Origin: MedAcidi-G1 sp002713545
GTDB lineage: Bacteria > Actinomycetota > Acidimicrobiia > Acidimicrobiales > MedAcidi-G1
DNA length: 35,496 bases
Assembly (NCBI GenBank): GCA_964013895.1
Contig: CAXGYF010000016.1
Span: 1 to 35,496 of the forward strand
Direction: 5' to 3'
The position numbers and the translations under genes are program-made. Below the pieces are notes generated by a model, which saw only the letters and a list, made by a program, of their open reading frames with translations, had not been told where the DNA came from and did not search any database. Positions 1-8,426 of the stretch are shown one piece after another; position 1 is the stretch's first letter, and every line of letters begins with the position of its first letter.

Positions 1-63
1 AGTGAACCAACAACAACACTAAGTGAACCAACAACAACACTAAGTGAACCAACAAAAACTACG
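1..63 (+). repeat. 21-bp tandem repeat encoding SEPTTTL
   Basis: Two identical 21-nt units (1-21 and 22-42) and a third diverged one (43-63) encode SEPTTTL repeats in the linker of the secreted thioredoxin-like protein. The array is cut by the window start, so the total copy number is unknown. Such in-frame repeats often vary in length between strains. Confidence 0.85.
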
Positions 64-585
64 CCACCAAGTACAAGCACAACAAAAGTCACCGAGCTGG
101 AATCGACAACTACAGTTGCGGAAGTTGCCATGCCTCAAGAACTTGACTTTGTTGCTGTAACAACAGATGGTGACAGCATTGACGGCTCTGAGCTATGGCT
201 AACTAGAAATACTCATGGGTTAACAGGCGAATTGTCTGACACAAAAAATGAATTTGATCAGAACATAGTTTTCTGGTTTTGGGCGCCAAATTGACTTACC
301 TGCCGTAGAGAGGCTCCAACGGTCGTTGAAGCGAATAACTCTGTGAAAGTTGTGGGAGTTGCAGCAAGTATTAATAACCCTGAACTTTCTGAAAAAAGAG
401 TTTCAGAATGGGGTCTTAATTTTACAAACATTGCAGATAACGGCGAAGTTTGGAGAAAATTTGGAGTTATCAGTCAACCCGCTTTCGCCGTTGTGAATTC
501 AAATGGCAATGTTGTAACGCATATGGGGCATTTGAATTTGGAAGGAATTTTTTCTTTAGTAGATGAAGCCAATTCTATTTCTTGA
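1..585 (+). CDS. Secreted TlpA/MPT53-like thioredoxin-fold protein with in-frame TGA (Sec) in the active site; 5' partial
   Basis: Frame 1 is open from the window edge to a TGA stop at 583-585, apart from one internal TGA at 292-294. The first ~33 residues are a Thr/Pro/Ser-rich linker with SEPTTTL repeats, typical between an export signal and a secreted domain. A thioredoxin-fold domain follows. The text FWFWAPN-TGA-LTCRREAPTV aligns with the family's WAPWCxxCRAEAP active site, so the TGA sits exactly on the first catalytic Cys and leaves a UxxC pair with Cys at 301-303. Downstream are the family's other conserved parts: VVGVA strand, FxxIADNGEVWRKFGV, and the cis-Pro motif SQPAFA. A hairpin follows the TGA (302-323). 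Likely role: extracytoplasmic thiol/disulfide (selenol) oxidoreductase. Residue 98 in the window would be Sec and residue 101 Cys; there are no other Cys. A GTG at 343 could start only a fragment lacking the active site, so I do not treat that part as a separate gene. A nonsense mutation is the alternative, but its exact position makes it unlikely. Confidence 0.85.
292..323 (+). promoter_or_regulatory. Candidate Sec UGA codon plus bacterial SECIS hairpin
   Basis: After the TGA (292-294) the RNA can fold as GCCGT (302-306) with ACGGT (319-323), an internal mismatch, then GAG (308-310) with CTC (314-316) and an apical AGG loop (311-313). The loop starts 17 nt after the UGA and contains G, consistent with the usual bacterial SECIS geometry (short hairpin just downstream, G in the apical loop). 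Folded by eye only; the inner stem is just 3 bp. Confidence 0.6.
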
Positions 586-612
586 ACAAAATTTCAACAT
601 GCACGCTATGAA

Positions 613-639
613 AGGGGCTCAAATACTATCGAGCCGCCT
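613..639. terminator. Possible bidirectional hairpin between convergent genes
   Basis: Between the plus-strand thioredoxin-like gene (stop 583-585) and the minus-strand propeller gene (stop 638-640), GGCTC (616-620) can pair with GAGCC (631-635), extended by AGG/CCT across a one-base bulge. There is no clear T-run on either side, so terminator function is only suggested by position. Confidence 0.3.
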
Positions 640-2671
640 AAAGCGAATTGACTAGTTCAACTTTTTTAGTGATTGTTAAATCCGTTATCAGATTTGCTTG
701 AAGCTGGCCTCGGGAATAGGTCCAGATTTCGCCTCCAACTACGAGGGAACGTTCAATAGGGATCATAAATGCTGGTTTTGCATCTGGGGGTGCCCCTAGT
801 TCAGAGTGTGCAATACGTCCGAACTCTTGCAAGTCTCCGTTTTGTACTTTTAGCATGACCGCCTCTGCTTTATCGTTCATCCAATCACTAATGGGTAGAA
901 CCACGATTCTTTCTGATGGCCACCACAAAAAAGCATGATGATCCCACTCAACTGAACTTCTCCCACTTCCGGGCGACCAGGTAGTAACTACTTTTGGATC
1001 ATCTAAATTCTCAACGTTATAAAGAGCTGCTTTCGTTCCTGTTGTCACTCCTTCTTGAGTTGCTTCTTGTCCCACTCCTAAGATCAAATTTTCTTCTATT
1101 GGGTGAAGGTAACCGCTGTAGCCAGTGATCTTTAACTCGCCTCGTACTTTTGGTGCTTTGGGTTCCGTTAGATCAAGTGTGTAAAAAGGATCGGTTTGCC
1201 GAAAAGTCACTACGTAACCAAGGTTTCCGATGAATCTTACTGCAAATATTCTTTCACCTTTACCCATTCCTCCAACTTGTCCAACCTCTGTCAGACCTTC
1301 ATCACTTATTTCTATAACAGTGACGACTGACTCATTTGATTCATCGAAACCCCATGGAGTTCCTGTTGTTGTAGCTACTCTTAAGTTTCCATCATGTTCT
1401 GACATAGCGAATTGATTAAGCAAATGACCTTTTACATTTATTGATGCTTTGTACTCGGTTTTCTCTCCGGACCTCATTGTGAATTGGTGTATAGAAGTTG
1501 AATATTCTTCCTCTACATTCTGAGAATTCTCTTCGAAAAAGGGGGTTATTTCCGGATAATCAGTTGTCGAGATGTAGAGATTTTCTGGACTTGCATATAC
1601 TGTTTCTCCGTCTGTCAGAACTGATGTTGCAACTGGGGCTTTCATGCCAGAAGCCAAATCAAGGTCTAAAACAGAAAGAGAGTTAAACCCTGAGAATTTT
1701 GTTGGGTGTGAAACTTTTTCACAGCTGACTAATTGGCCCCGCAACACATTGCCTTCTTTATTTTCATAGGTGTAGGAAGGCACCCAGTTCTCAATTGTCG
1801 TTTCAACTATTGCTTGTTTATTTGTCTTTAAGGCGATTTCTTCTGCTGATTGACCTTGAGGATTAACAAAAGGAAGGTTAGATGGTGGCGAGGAGACAAC
1901 TATTCTGGCGATGTTGTTAACCATTCTGGCGTTTACGTAGCTTCCTTCAATGACCATGCTAGCTACCTGGGTTGGCTGTGTCGGATCCGTGATATCCACT
2001 TCAACAATGGTCATATGCGGCTCCCAACTGCCTTCGGGAAGTATTCGTGCCGTTAGTGGAGACAACGAATACAGGTCAGTTTGTGCCATTATCCAAACTC
2101 TTTCGCCTGCAAGAAACATTTCACTTCCCCATCCGAGACCTTCAAGACGCAAAGATCCTATGGGCTGAGGGGCGTTGGATTTCGGATCAACTATTTGCAA
2201 GGTGTTATTTTCCAATACAGAAATTATTTTCCCATTAGTTTTTATAAAATCTGGTTCGTCAATTCCTACTTCCTGAACATTTGTTTCTGAGAAGTCATGT
2301 CCAGGAGTCATTCTCATTGCCGCTCCCGATTCTTCAAAAGCAAAAGAATCTAATGCCATTGGCATTATTGGTCCCCAACCCATTCCCTCAAGTCCGTAAG
2401 GTCCGACTCTTTCTAGAGCTTCGTCTTGAAAGTACCTGAGTAATTCGTCGCATGCTTTGAACGGAATTAAGCCACTTGTCAGTTCCATTGTCGCGACATT
2501 GACTGTCGCTTTCGTGACTGTTGTTAAGTTCGTGCTTTCTGGGGAATTTGCTGAAGAAGCATAGTTTTCGGTTACATCTAAGGAGTAGCCAGATGTACTG
2601 AGGCTGCTGGTTTCATTTGCGCAATTAGTTGCAAGCAAGCCCAGAAAGACTAGAAGAGTTAAAATTTTCAT
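638..2671 (-). CDS. Secreted/lipoprotein-like beta-propeller domain protein
   Basis: 677 residues starting at ATG 2671. The N-terminus has a Lys, a hydrophobic stretch (about residues 3-15) and Cys17 in the context LATNC, an imperfect lipobox (Asn at -1), followed by a Ser/Thr-rich linker. The body resembles the secreted beta-propeller family PF09826: the signature around VQEVGIDEPDFIKTNGK (about residues 131-147) leads into repeated propeller blades such as LQIVD, VVEVDITDP and YTLDLTEP. Members are extracytoplasmic; their ligand or enzymatic role is not established. The gene starts 23 bp after leuD on the same strand and may be read through from the leu operon. No metal-binding or catalytic motif is obvious. 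Fairly sure of family and location, not of function. Confidence 0.8.
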   Translation of the reverse strand: MKILTLLVFLGLLATNCANETSSLSTSGYSLDVTENYASSANSPESTNLTTVTKATVNVATMELTSGLIPFKACDELLRYFQDEALERVGPYGLEGMGWGPIMPMALDSFAFEESGAAMRMTPGHDFSETNVQEVGIDEPDFIKTNGKIISVLENNTLQIVDPKSNAPQPIGSLRLEGLGWGSEMFLAGERVWIMAQTDLYSLSPLTARILPEGSWEPHMTIVEVDITDPTQPTQVASMVIEGSYVNARMVNNIARIVVSSPPSNLPFVNPQGQSAEEIALKTNKQAIVETTIENWVPSYTYENKEGNVLRGQLVSCEKVSHPTKFSGFNSLSVLDLDLASGMKAPVATSVLTDGETVYASPENLYISTTDYPEITPFFEENSQNVEEEYSTSIHQFTMRSGEKTEYKASINVKGHLLNQFAMSEHDGNLRVATTTGTPWGFDESNESVVTVIEISDEGLTEVGQVGGMGKGERIFAVRFIGNLGYVVTFRQTDPFYTLDLTEPKAPKVRGELKITGYSGYLHPIEENLILGVGQEATQEGVTTGTKAALYNVENLDDPKVVTTWSPGSGRSSVEWDHHAFLWWPSERIVVLPISDWMNDKAEAVMLKVQNGDLQEFGRIAHSELGAPPDAKPAFMIPIERSLVVGGEIWTYSRGQLQANLITDLTITKKVELVNSL

Positions 2672-2694
2672 TTGAATTTGTTCTATTTGTATTT

Positions 2695-3291
2695 TTAGAC
2701 ACTAATAGAAGGAAGCCAGGCTGGTCTATCTTGTTGATATTTGTGAATTATTTCTTTATGTTTCATTGTGATTCCGATGTCGTCTAGACCTTTCAAGAAT
2801 CTCTCTTGAACTGCTTCCTCTAGAGGGAACTTCCAAGAGATGTTTGCATCAGGGACTTCGAGAGTGCGTTTTGCAACATCTACAGTCAAAATTAGTTCTG
2901 GGTTGTTCTCAATGGCTTGGAGTAAATCTTCGCCTATCTCATCTGATACTTCAACTGGCACGAGTCCGTTTTTAGTGCAGTTGTTACGGAAAATATCCGC
3001 AAACCGAGGCGATATAACTGCTTTGAACCCATATTGTTGAATCGCCCAAACTGCGTGTTCCCTGGACGATCCAGTTCCAAAATTTGGCCCTGCTACAAGG
3101 ATTGTTGCCTCTGTAAATCGTTCATCGTTAAGTATGAAAGACGGATTGTCTCTCCATTCGCTGAATAATCCTCTATCGAAACCTGTTCTTTCTACTCTCT
3201 TAAGCCAATCACTTGGAATTATTTGATCTGTGTCTACGTCGGATCTATTAAGGGGAAGTGCTGTTCCAAAAACTATTTCAACTGGTTCCAT
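2695..3291 (-). CDS. leuD: 3-isopropylmalate dehydratase small subunit LeuD
   Basis: 198 residues, normal for LeuD. It is the swivel subunit that with LeuC isomerises 2-isopropylmalate to 3-isopropylmalate in leucine synthesis (cytoplasm). The N-terminal part has the LNRSDVDTDQIIPSDWLK segment and residues about 68-81 carry the conserved GPNFGTGSSREHAVWA substrate-binding signature. ATG 3291 lies 2 bp after the leuC stop, so the two subunits are translationally coupled and made in equal amounts. Order in transcription is leuA-leuC-leuD. leuB is not in the window. Confidence 0.97.
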   Translation of the reverse strand: MEPVEIVFGTALPLNRSDVDTDQIIPSDWLKRVERTGFDRGLFSEWRDNPSFILNDERFTEATILVAGPNFGTGSSREHAVWAIQQYGFKAVISPRFADIFRNNCTKNGLVPVEVSDEIGEDLLQAIENNPELILTVDVAKRTLEVPDANISWKFPLEEAVQERFLKGLDDIGITMKHKEIIHKYQQDRPAWLPSISV

Positions 3292-3293
3292 AA

Positions 3294-4712
3294 CTACTTT
3301 TGCTCTCTTGTGTTTAAGTCTTCAGGCACGGCGAAAGCCCCAGCGATAGCTGTTGCAGCTGCTACTGCTGGGGAAACCAAATGTGTTCTTCCCCCTCTAC
3401 CCTGACGTCCTTCAAAATTACGATTGCTTGTACTGGCGCAACGTTCACCTTCTTTAAGTTTGTCTGGATTCATTGCGAGACACATGGAGCAGCCAGGCTC
3501 ACGCCAGTCGAATCCAGCCTCTAGGAAGATTTCATGAAGTCCTTCCTCTTCCGCCTGAGCTTTAACTGAACCTGATCCCGGAACTACGAGAGTTCTAACC
3601 CCAGATGCAACTTGTTGACCTTGTGCTACTTTTGCAGCTTCTCTTAGATCCTCTATGCGACTATTTGTGCAAGATCCAATAAAAACTGTGTCCACCGGGA
3701 TTTCAGATATTTTGGTTCCTGCCGCAATTCCCATGTATTCAAGCGCTCTTCTTGCTGATTCTTGCTGTGCAGGCTCGGCGAATTGTTCTGGATCTGGGAT
3801 TAGGCCTTTGATTGGTGCGACCTGTCCAGGATTGGTTCCCCAAGTCACATGAGGTGAAATTTCGTTTCCGTTCATGACTATTTCTTGATCAAATTTAGCA
3901 TCATCATCAGTGGCCAAAGATTTCCAATCTTCTATTGCTTCTTCCCATTGATCAGTACTTGGACTGTGCGTTCTGCCTTTTAGGTATTCGAAAGTCGTTT
4001 CGTCTGGTGCTATTAATCCTGCTTTAGCCCCAGCCTCTATCGACATGTTGCAAACAGTCATCCTTCCTTCCATTGAAAGGTTCCTGATGACTTCACCTCT
4101 GTATTCAATTATTTTTCCTATACCTCCACCGGTACCCAACTCTCCAATGATCGCGAGAATCACGTCTTTTGCAGTAGTGCCTTCAGGAAGGTTTCCATCT
4201 ACTGTCACTGATAGTGTTCCTGGTTCTGTTTGGGGGAGTGTTTGTGTTGCTAAAACATGTTCGACTTCACTAGTACCAATTCCAAATGCAAGTGCCCCAA
4301 ACGCTCCATGAGTGCTTGTATGACTGTCGCCACAAACAACAGTCATTCCAGGAAGTGTGAGTCCCATTTCTGGTCCTATGACGTGGACAATTCCTTGGCC
4401 TTGGTCTCCCATTGAGAAAAGACGTACACCGAATTCAGAACAGTTGTTCCTTAAAGTTTCTATCTGTTTACGACTAACTGGATCGGCTATAGGTTTATCT
4501 GTTTCTGTAGTGGGAACATTATGATCTTCTGTCGCGACTGTTAAATCTGGGCGAAGAACGTCTCTACCTGCCATTCGCAAACCGTCGAAAGCTTGCGGCG
4601 AGGTGACTTCGTGAACAAGATGTAAGTCAATAAAAAGCAGATCCGAACCACTTCCATCACTGTGAACTACGTGTCGTTCCCAAACTTTCTGACTTAATGT
4701 TTTACCTGACAT
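3294..4712 (-). CDS. leuC: 3-isopropylmalate dehydratase large subunit LeuC
   Basis: 472 residues, the usual length for bacterial LeuC. It is the catalytic aconitase-family subunit carrying a [4Fe-4S] cluster. The three cluster cysteines are visible: Cys348 in IGSCTNSR and Cys408/Cys411 in GCSMCLAMNPD. Other hallmarks are HLVHEVTSPQAFDGL near the N-terminus, VCGDSHTSTHGAFG (about residues 131-144) and the C-terminal SNRNFEGRQGRGGRTHLVSP. ATG 4712 lies 21 bp after the leuA stop. It sits in the leuACD operon under the leucine attenuator upstream of leuA. Confidence 0.97.
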   Translation of the reverse strand: MSGKTLSQKVWERHVVHSDGSGSDLLFIDLHLVHEVTSPQAFDGLRMAGRDVLRPDLTVATEDHNVPTTETDKPIADPVSRKQIETLRNNCSEFGVRLFSMGDQGQGIVHVIGPEMGLTLPGMTVVCGDSHTSTHGAFGALAFGIGTSEVEHVLATQTLPQTEPGTLSVTVDGNLPEGTTAKDVILAIIGELGTGGGIGKIIEYRGEVIRNLSMEGRMTVCNMSIEAGAKAGLIAPDETTFEYLKGRTHSPSTDQWEEAIEDWKSLATDDDAKFDQEIVMNGNEISPHVTWGTNPGQVAPIKGLIPDPEQFAEPAQQESARRALEYMGIAAGTKISEIPVDTVFIGSCTNSRIEDLREAAKVAQGQQVASGVRTLVVPGSGSVKAQAEEEGLHEIFLEAGFDWREPGCSMCLAMNPDKLKEGERCASTSNRNFEGRQGRGGRTHLVSPAVAAATAIAGAFAVPEDLNTREQK

Positions 4713-4733
4713 AAGAACTTTTAATCCTACCCA

Positions 4734-6308
4734 CTAACCGATATGACCAGGGCGGTCTACTTCTTGTGGATTTTCTCCTGAGTTGCGTACTCGTATGACT
4801 TTGTTCAATGCTGAGATAAACGCTCGAGCAGAAGCTTCAACAACATCTGTCGATAATCCCCTACCGGATACTTTCAGTCCATCTGTACTTTCAAATGAAA
4901 GCGCCACATCTGCCAAAGCGTCCACTCCACCGGTCACTGACATCACAGTGTAATCAGTTAATCTTCCTTCAATATCTGTTGCTTTTTTTATTGCTGTGCA
5001 TGCGGCATCTACCATTCCATCACCCTCAGATTTTGCGCTTACTTGCACCCCATCTGATTCTAAAACGACTTCTGCTTCAGGAGTGTTGGCATTGCCTCCC
5101 TTAACGTCAAGTGTCACCAGTTCATACGAATTTTCAATTGAACTACCTATCTCTTCTGCTACTAATGCTTCTAGATCTGCATCACTAAGCTGTACTTTTC
5201 GATCAGCTAGTTCTTTAAAGCGGGTAAAAGCACTATTTAGGGCATCACCTTGTATATCTAAACCCATTTTTGAAAGAGCGTCTTTAAATGCCGCTCTACC
5301 TGAGTGTTTTCCCAGTACTAATTTGCTGCCATCTTGTCCGACAACAGAGGGATCCATTATTTCATAGGTGGTTCTTTCATTTAAAACACCGTGTTGGTGT
5401 ATCCCAGACTCATGCGCAAATGCGTTTCTTCCCACTACAGCTTTGTTGTATTGAACCGGATATCCAGTAAGTCGACTGACCATTCGACTTGAGCGGGCTA
5501 ATTCTTCGGTTTCAATTCCTACTTCAAGATTTGGGTATATGTCGGGACGCGTTCTTAATGTCATAACTATTTCTTCCATAGCTGCATTTCCTGCTCTTTC
5601 GCCGATCCCGTTAATTGTGCACTCGACTTGTCGAGCTCCTGACACTACAGCTGCCAACGAGTTCGCTACCGCTAAACCGAGATCATTATGACAATGGGTG
5701 CTGATTATGTAGTCACCCTTAACTCTTTCCCTTATCAACTTGATTCTCTCAGCCCACTCATGGGGTGTCGCATAACCAACGGTGTCTGGAATGTTTAACG
5801 TTCCTGCCCCACTGTCAATTGCAGCTTGAAGTACATCACACATAAAATCAAAATCTGATCTAGATGCGTCCTCGGGACTGAATTCGACATCATCGGTGTA
5901 TTCTCTGGCTCTACTCACTGCGGAGGCGGCCTCAGCTAGAACTTGCTCCGGTGTCATTTTTAGCTTGTGCTCCATATGAGTTGGGCTTGTAGCAATAAAT
6001 GTATGAATTCTTCGTTTTTCTGCAGGTTCTATTGCTTCCCAGCAACGATCTATATCTTTATAGCTTGTACGTGACAGTCCACAAATTACAGGTCCACTCA
6101 CGTTAGAAGCTATTGCATGCACTGCATCGAAATCACCTTGGCTTGCTATTGGAAACCCTGCTTCTATGTAATCAACTCCCAATCGAGCAAGCTGTCCCGC
6201 TATTTCAAGCTTTTCTCCTACATCAAGAGAAATACCTGGTGATTGTTCACCATCTCTCAAAGTGGTGTCAAAAATTACCACTCTTTCACTGGCGGTATCG
6301 TTGCTCAT
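4734..6308 (-). CDS. leuA: 2-isopropylmalate synthase LeuA
   Basis: 524 residues, the LeuA type 1 length, with a catalytic TIM barrel and a C-terminal regulatory domain (roughly the last 130 residues) that gives leucine feedback inhibition in characterised homologues. It condenses acetyl-CoA with 2-ketoisovalerate, the committed step of leucine synthesis. The metal- and substrate-binding motif TTLRDGEQSPG (residues 15-25) and HCHNDLGLA (near 205) are intact, as is NGIGERAGNAA. ATG 6308 has a GGAGA Shine-Dalgarno about 7 nt upstream. The 5' leader encodes a Leu-rich peptide and a terminator (separate entries), so the operon is likely controlled both by attenuation and by enzyme inhibition. Confidence 0.97.
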   Translation of the reverse strand: MSNDTASERVVIFDTTLRDGEQSPGISLDVGEKLEIAGQLARLGVDYIEAGFPIASQGDFDAVHAIASNVSGPVICGLSRTSYKDIDRCWEAIEPAEKRRIHTFIATSPTHMEHKLKMTPEQVLAEAASAVSRAREYTDDVEFSPEDASRSDFDFMCDVLQAAIDSGAGTLNIPDTVGYATPHEWAERIKLIRERVKGDYIISTHCHNDLGLAVANSLAAVVSGARQVECTINGIGERAGNAAMEEIVMTLRTRPDIYPNLEVGIETEELARSSRMVSRLTGYPVQYNKAVVGRNAFAHESGIHQHGVLNERTTYEIMDPSVVGQDGSKLVLGKHSGRAAFKDALSKMGLDIQGDALNSAFTRFKELADRKVQLSDADLEALVAEEIGSSIENSYELVTLDVKGGNANTPEAEVVLESDGVQVSAKSEGDGMVDAACTAIKKATDIEGRLTDYTVMSVTGGVDALADVALSFESTDGLKVSGRGLSTDVVEASARAFISALNKVIRVRNSGENPQEVDRPGHIG

Positions 6309-6350
6309 TGTCTTATCTCCATTGTTTAAATGTTTTCATTCTTGTTTCTA

Positions 6351-6386
6351 AAAGTAAAAAACCTCCCGGCCTTTGGCTCAGGAGGT
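6351..6386 (-). terminator. Intrinsic terminator of the leucine attenuator
   Basis: On the minus strand ACCTCC (6386-6381) pairs with GGAGGT (6366-6361), with an inner GCC-AAA-GGC helix, and is followed by TTTTTACTTT. It lies between the leader peptide and leuA, about 45-55 nt before the leuA start, so it can only act as a regulated (attenuator) terminator. Confidence 0.85.
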
Positions 6387-6387
6387 G

Positions 6388-6416
6388 CGGACGAACGCGT
6401 GTTTATATCGTTCGCC
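6388..6416 (-). promoter_or_regulatory. Attenuator hairpin 1 (pause hairpin) after the leu leader peptide
   Basis: Directly after the leader-peptide TAG the RNA has GGGCGAACG pairing with CGTTCGTCC (9 bp including one G-U) around an 11-nt loop. Together with the downstream terminator this gives the two-hairpin order expected of an amino acid attenuator. The leader stop is adjacent to this stem, so ribosome position would decide whether it forms. Confidence 0.7.
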
Positions 6417-6449
6417 CTACATAAGCAAGAGAAGGTTCTTGTTTATCAT
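6417..6449 (-). CDS. leuL: leuA leader peptide with four consecutive Leu codons
   Basis: A 10-codon ORF, MINKNLLLLM, ends at TAG 6417-6419, with the Leu codons CTT, CTC, TTG, CTT in a row. It lies about 100 nt upstream of leuA on the same strand, just before a hairpin and an intrinsic terminator. That is the layout of a transcription attenuator: a ribosome stalled at Leu codons when charged tRNA-Leu is scarce would stop the terminator forming. No match to a known leader sequence is claimed; the call rests on the Leu run and the architecture. Its ATG is 6 nt after a TAGAAT -10 box, so it is probably translated from a leaderless mRNA. Confidence 0.85.
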   Translation of the reverse strand: MINKNLLLLM

Positions 6450-6455
6450 GTTTTT

Positions 6456-6461
6456 ATTCTA
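6456..6461 (-). promoter_or_regulatory. Predicted -10 box of the leu operon (leaderless start)
   Basis: TAGAAT on the minus strand at 6461-6456 fits the TANNNT actinobacterial -10 pattern. Six bases separate it from the leader-peptide ATG (6449), which puts the transcription start on or next to the A of that ATG. A TTGCTT about 19 nt further upstream is a weak -35 candidate. Confidence 0.6.
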
Positions 6462-6514
6462 GCCTCGATTGACTGAAGGTAAGCAAACTTTTTTATTTTG
6501 ATTCATATATTGCC

Positions 6515-8422
6515 TTAAAACAATATTTTTTGAAGGTCGTCAAAGGGTTCGAAACCAAAAATATGGGCGAAAAAAGCTAGTTCTGATTCAATTGCTTTTT
6601 TTATGTTAGGGGCTTTTCTGAATCCGTGGCCTTCGTCTGAGAATTCTATTAATGCGTGTGGTATGTCGTTTTCTTTCAGCTTTTGTGCCATTAAGTGAGC
6701 TTGATTTGGTGGGACGATCGGGTCTTCTGATCCTTGAAGTATCACCATAGGCGTTGAAAGTTGTTCTATGTGGTGTATTGGTGATCTTTGCCTATAGATT
6801 TCTTCATCTTCGGGCCATTTCCCCACTAGTCGATCTAAATATCGAGATTCAAATTTATGCGTGTCTTTTGCAAGTATGGCTAAGTCTGCAATTCCATATC
6901 TACTTGCACCTGCGGTGAAAGTGTCATGAAATGTAAGTGCCGCCAAGACCGTGAATCCTCCTGCGCTACCCCCCTTTATGGCTAATTTATTTTTGTCTAC
7001 TTTTTTTTGGGCTACTAGATGTTTTGCTACAGCAACGCAGTCTTCTACATCCGCTAAACCCCAACTATCGTGAAGACGGTTTCGAAATATTCTTCCGTAT
7101 CCTGTCGAGCCGCGGTAGTCTACGTCAGCTACACCAAATCCTCGACTTGTCCAATAAGTAATGCCTAGCTGAAGTTGACGTCTTGCTGCTGCTGTAGGGC
7201 CCCCATGAGCTAGAACGATAAGTGGTGGTTTCTCTTTTTCATTGATTTCATATTCAGGATTTGTAGGTGGATAGAACAGGGCGTGTGCCTCTTCGGAGTC
7301 TGAAGTTTGATAAGTGAAGGTTTGTGGTATCGGAAACCAACTTTCATCTATGTTGAGGTCTCGAATTTTACTTAAAGGCCTAATCCCTTCTCTGGTAATG
7401 GACATTACTGATGATTCGGCCTTCCATGAGCTCACAGTTGCAACTATTCCGTCTTGGTAGTTTGCGACGGACTCAATTTCTGTGGCATCAATATCTATCT
7501 GTTCGAACTGTCCATCTAGCGAAAGTATTGCGAGCCTATCGATTCCTGCTTTCCTGTAAACGAACCAGATCTGATCTCCAACAAATGCATATCTAGACTG
7601 TCCAAAAACCCATTGAGGTAAGCCTATTTCTGCTTCGATATTGGTTAATGCTGTTAAATCTATTTCATTTGTGCTTTGATCAACTCGAAAAAGATTCCAC
7701 CAGTTGTTTCGATCACTTACTACATGCAAGTTCCCCTGACCATCCCATTCGGGTTGAAAAAAAGATTCTGCTTGGGATTTGATTACCTTTTGGTTGCTAA
7801 GGAGCATTTCGTCTAATGATGCAATGCATAATTGAGTGTCATCCCACGGCATGTTCGGATGGTTCCATTGCACCCAAGCAATCTGATCGCCCTCTTTCGA
7901 TACTCTCGGAGAGGAAACAAAATCAGGCCCTGAAACCAGAACCTTTATTTGTTGGGATCCATCTAATGGAACTGCAACAATCTCATTTGAAGGTTCTTCA
8001 GCACTTGAAGCGTGAAGCTCTCTTACGCATACGTACCAATCCTCGTTGTTAGTTATTCGACCATCGGCATATCTGTAGCTTTGATGAATTTCTGATTCGG
8101 GAGTCAACGGGATTGAATTACCTAATTTATCCAGGCGGTATAAACGTTGATCCGAATATTGGCTATACACAAGGATTCCGTTTCTAACTCTCCATGCACT
8201 GCCTCCGTATTCGTGAACAAGCGTTCTAACGTTTATGTTTTGATCTGTTTGATCTGTTCCATTACGCACAAGAACTGTGCGCCCGCCTTCATCTGGTCGC
8301 GTTTCAGCCCACCAGACATCGTCTCCATCTACAACTATTTCGCCTAGTCGTACCGCTCCACCAACCAACATTTCTGATGTGATAGGCGATTCCCATGTTC
8401 CACAAGGTTTGGTTATGCTCAT
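6515..8422 (-). CDS. S9 family prolyl oligopeptidase-type peptidase
   Basis: 635 residues: an N-terminal seven-bladed propeller-like region (about 1-370, WD40/TolB-like blades) and a C-terminal alpha/beta hydrolase domain. The catalytic triad is visible: Ser486 in GGSAGG, Asp567 in GSEDPIVP and His599 in DEGHGF; the oxyanion HGG motif is LAHGGPT. The family cleaves short peptides or acylated N-terminal residues; exact specificity cannot be read. No signal peptide, so probably cytoplasmic. ATG 8422 is 4 bp after the stop of the aminotransferase gene, indicating one operon and a possible role in peptide/amino acid turnover. Confidence 0.9.
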   Translation of the reverse strand: MSITKPCGTWESPITSEMLVGGAVRLGEIVVDGDDVWWAETRPDEGGRTVLVRNGTDQTDQNINVRTLVHEYGGSAWRVRNGILVYSQYSDQRLYRLDKLGNSIPLTPESEIHQSYRYADGRITNNEDWYVCVRELHASSAEEPSNEIVAVPLDGSQQIKVLVSGPDFVSSPRVSKEGDQIAWVQWNHPNMPWDDTQLCIASLDEMLLSNQKVIKSQAESFFQPEWDGQGNLHVVSDRNNWWNLFRVDQSTNEIDLTALTNIEAEIGLPQWVFGQSRYAFVGDQIWFVYRKAGIDRLAILSLDGQFEQIDIDATEIESVANYQDGIVATVSSWKAESSVMSITREGIRPLSKIRDLNIDESWFPIPQTFTYQTSDSEEAHALFYPPTNPEYEINEKEKPPLIVLAHGGPTAAARRQLQLGITYWTSRGFGVADVDYRGSTGYGRIFRNRLHDSWGLADVEDCVAVAKHLVAQKKVDKNKLAIKGGSAGGFTVLAALTFHDTFTAGASRYGIADLAILAKDTHKFESRYLDRLVGKWPEDEEIYRQRSPIHHIEQLSTPMVILQGSEDPIVPPNQAHLMAQKLKENDIPHALIEFSDEGHGFRKAPNIKKAIESELAFFAHIFGFEPFDDLQKILF

Positions 8423-8426
8423 GAAC

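Noticed and set aside
1..63. CRISPR-like repeat array
   Set aside because: The 21-bp units are directly adjacent with no spacers and are translated in frame as SEPTTTL repeats.
343..585. Separate 80-residue gene starting at GTG 343
   Set aside because: It lacks the thioredoxin active site and is in frame with the upstream coding region; it is the C-terminal part of the TGA-containing gene.
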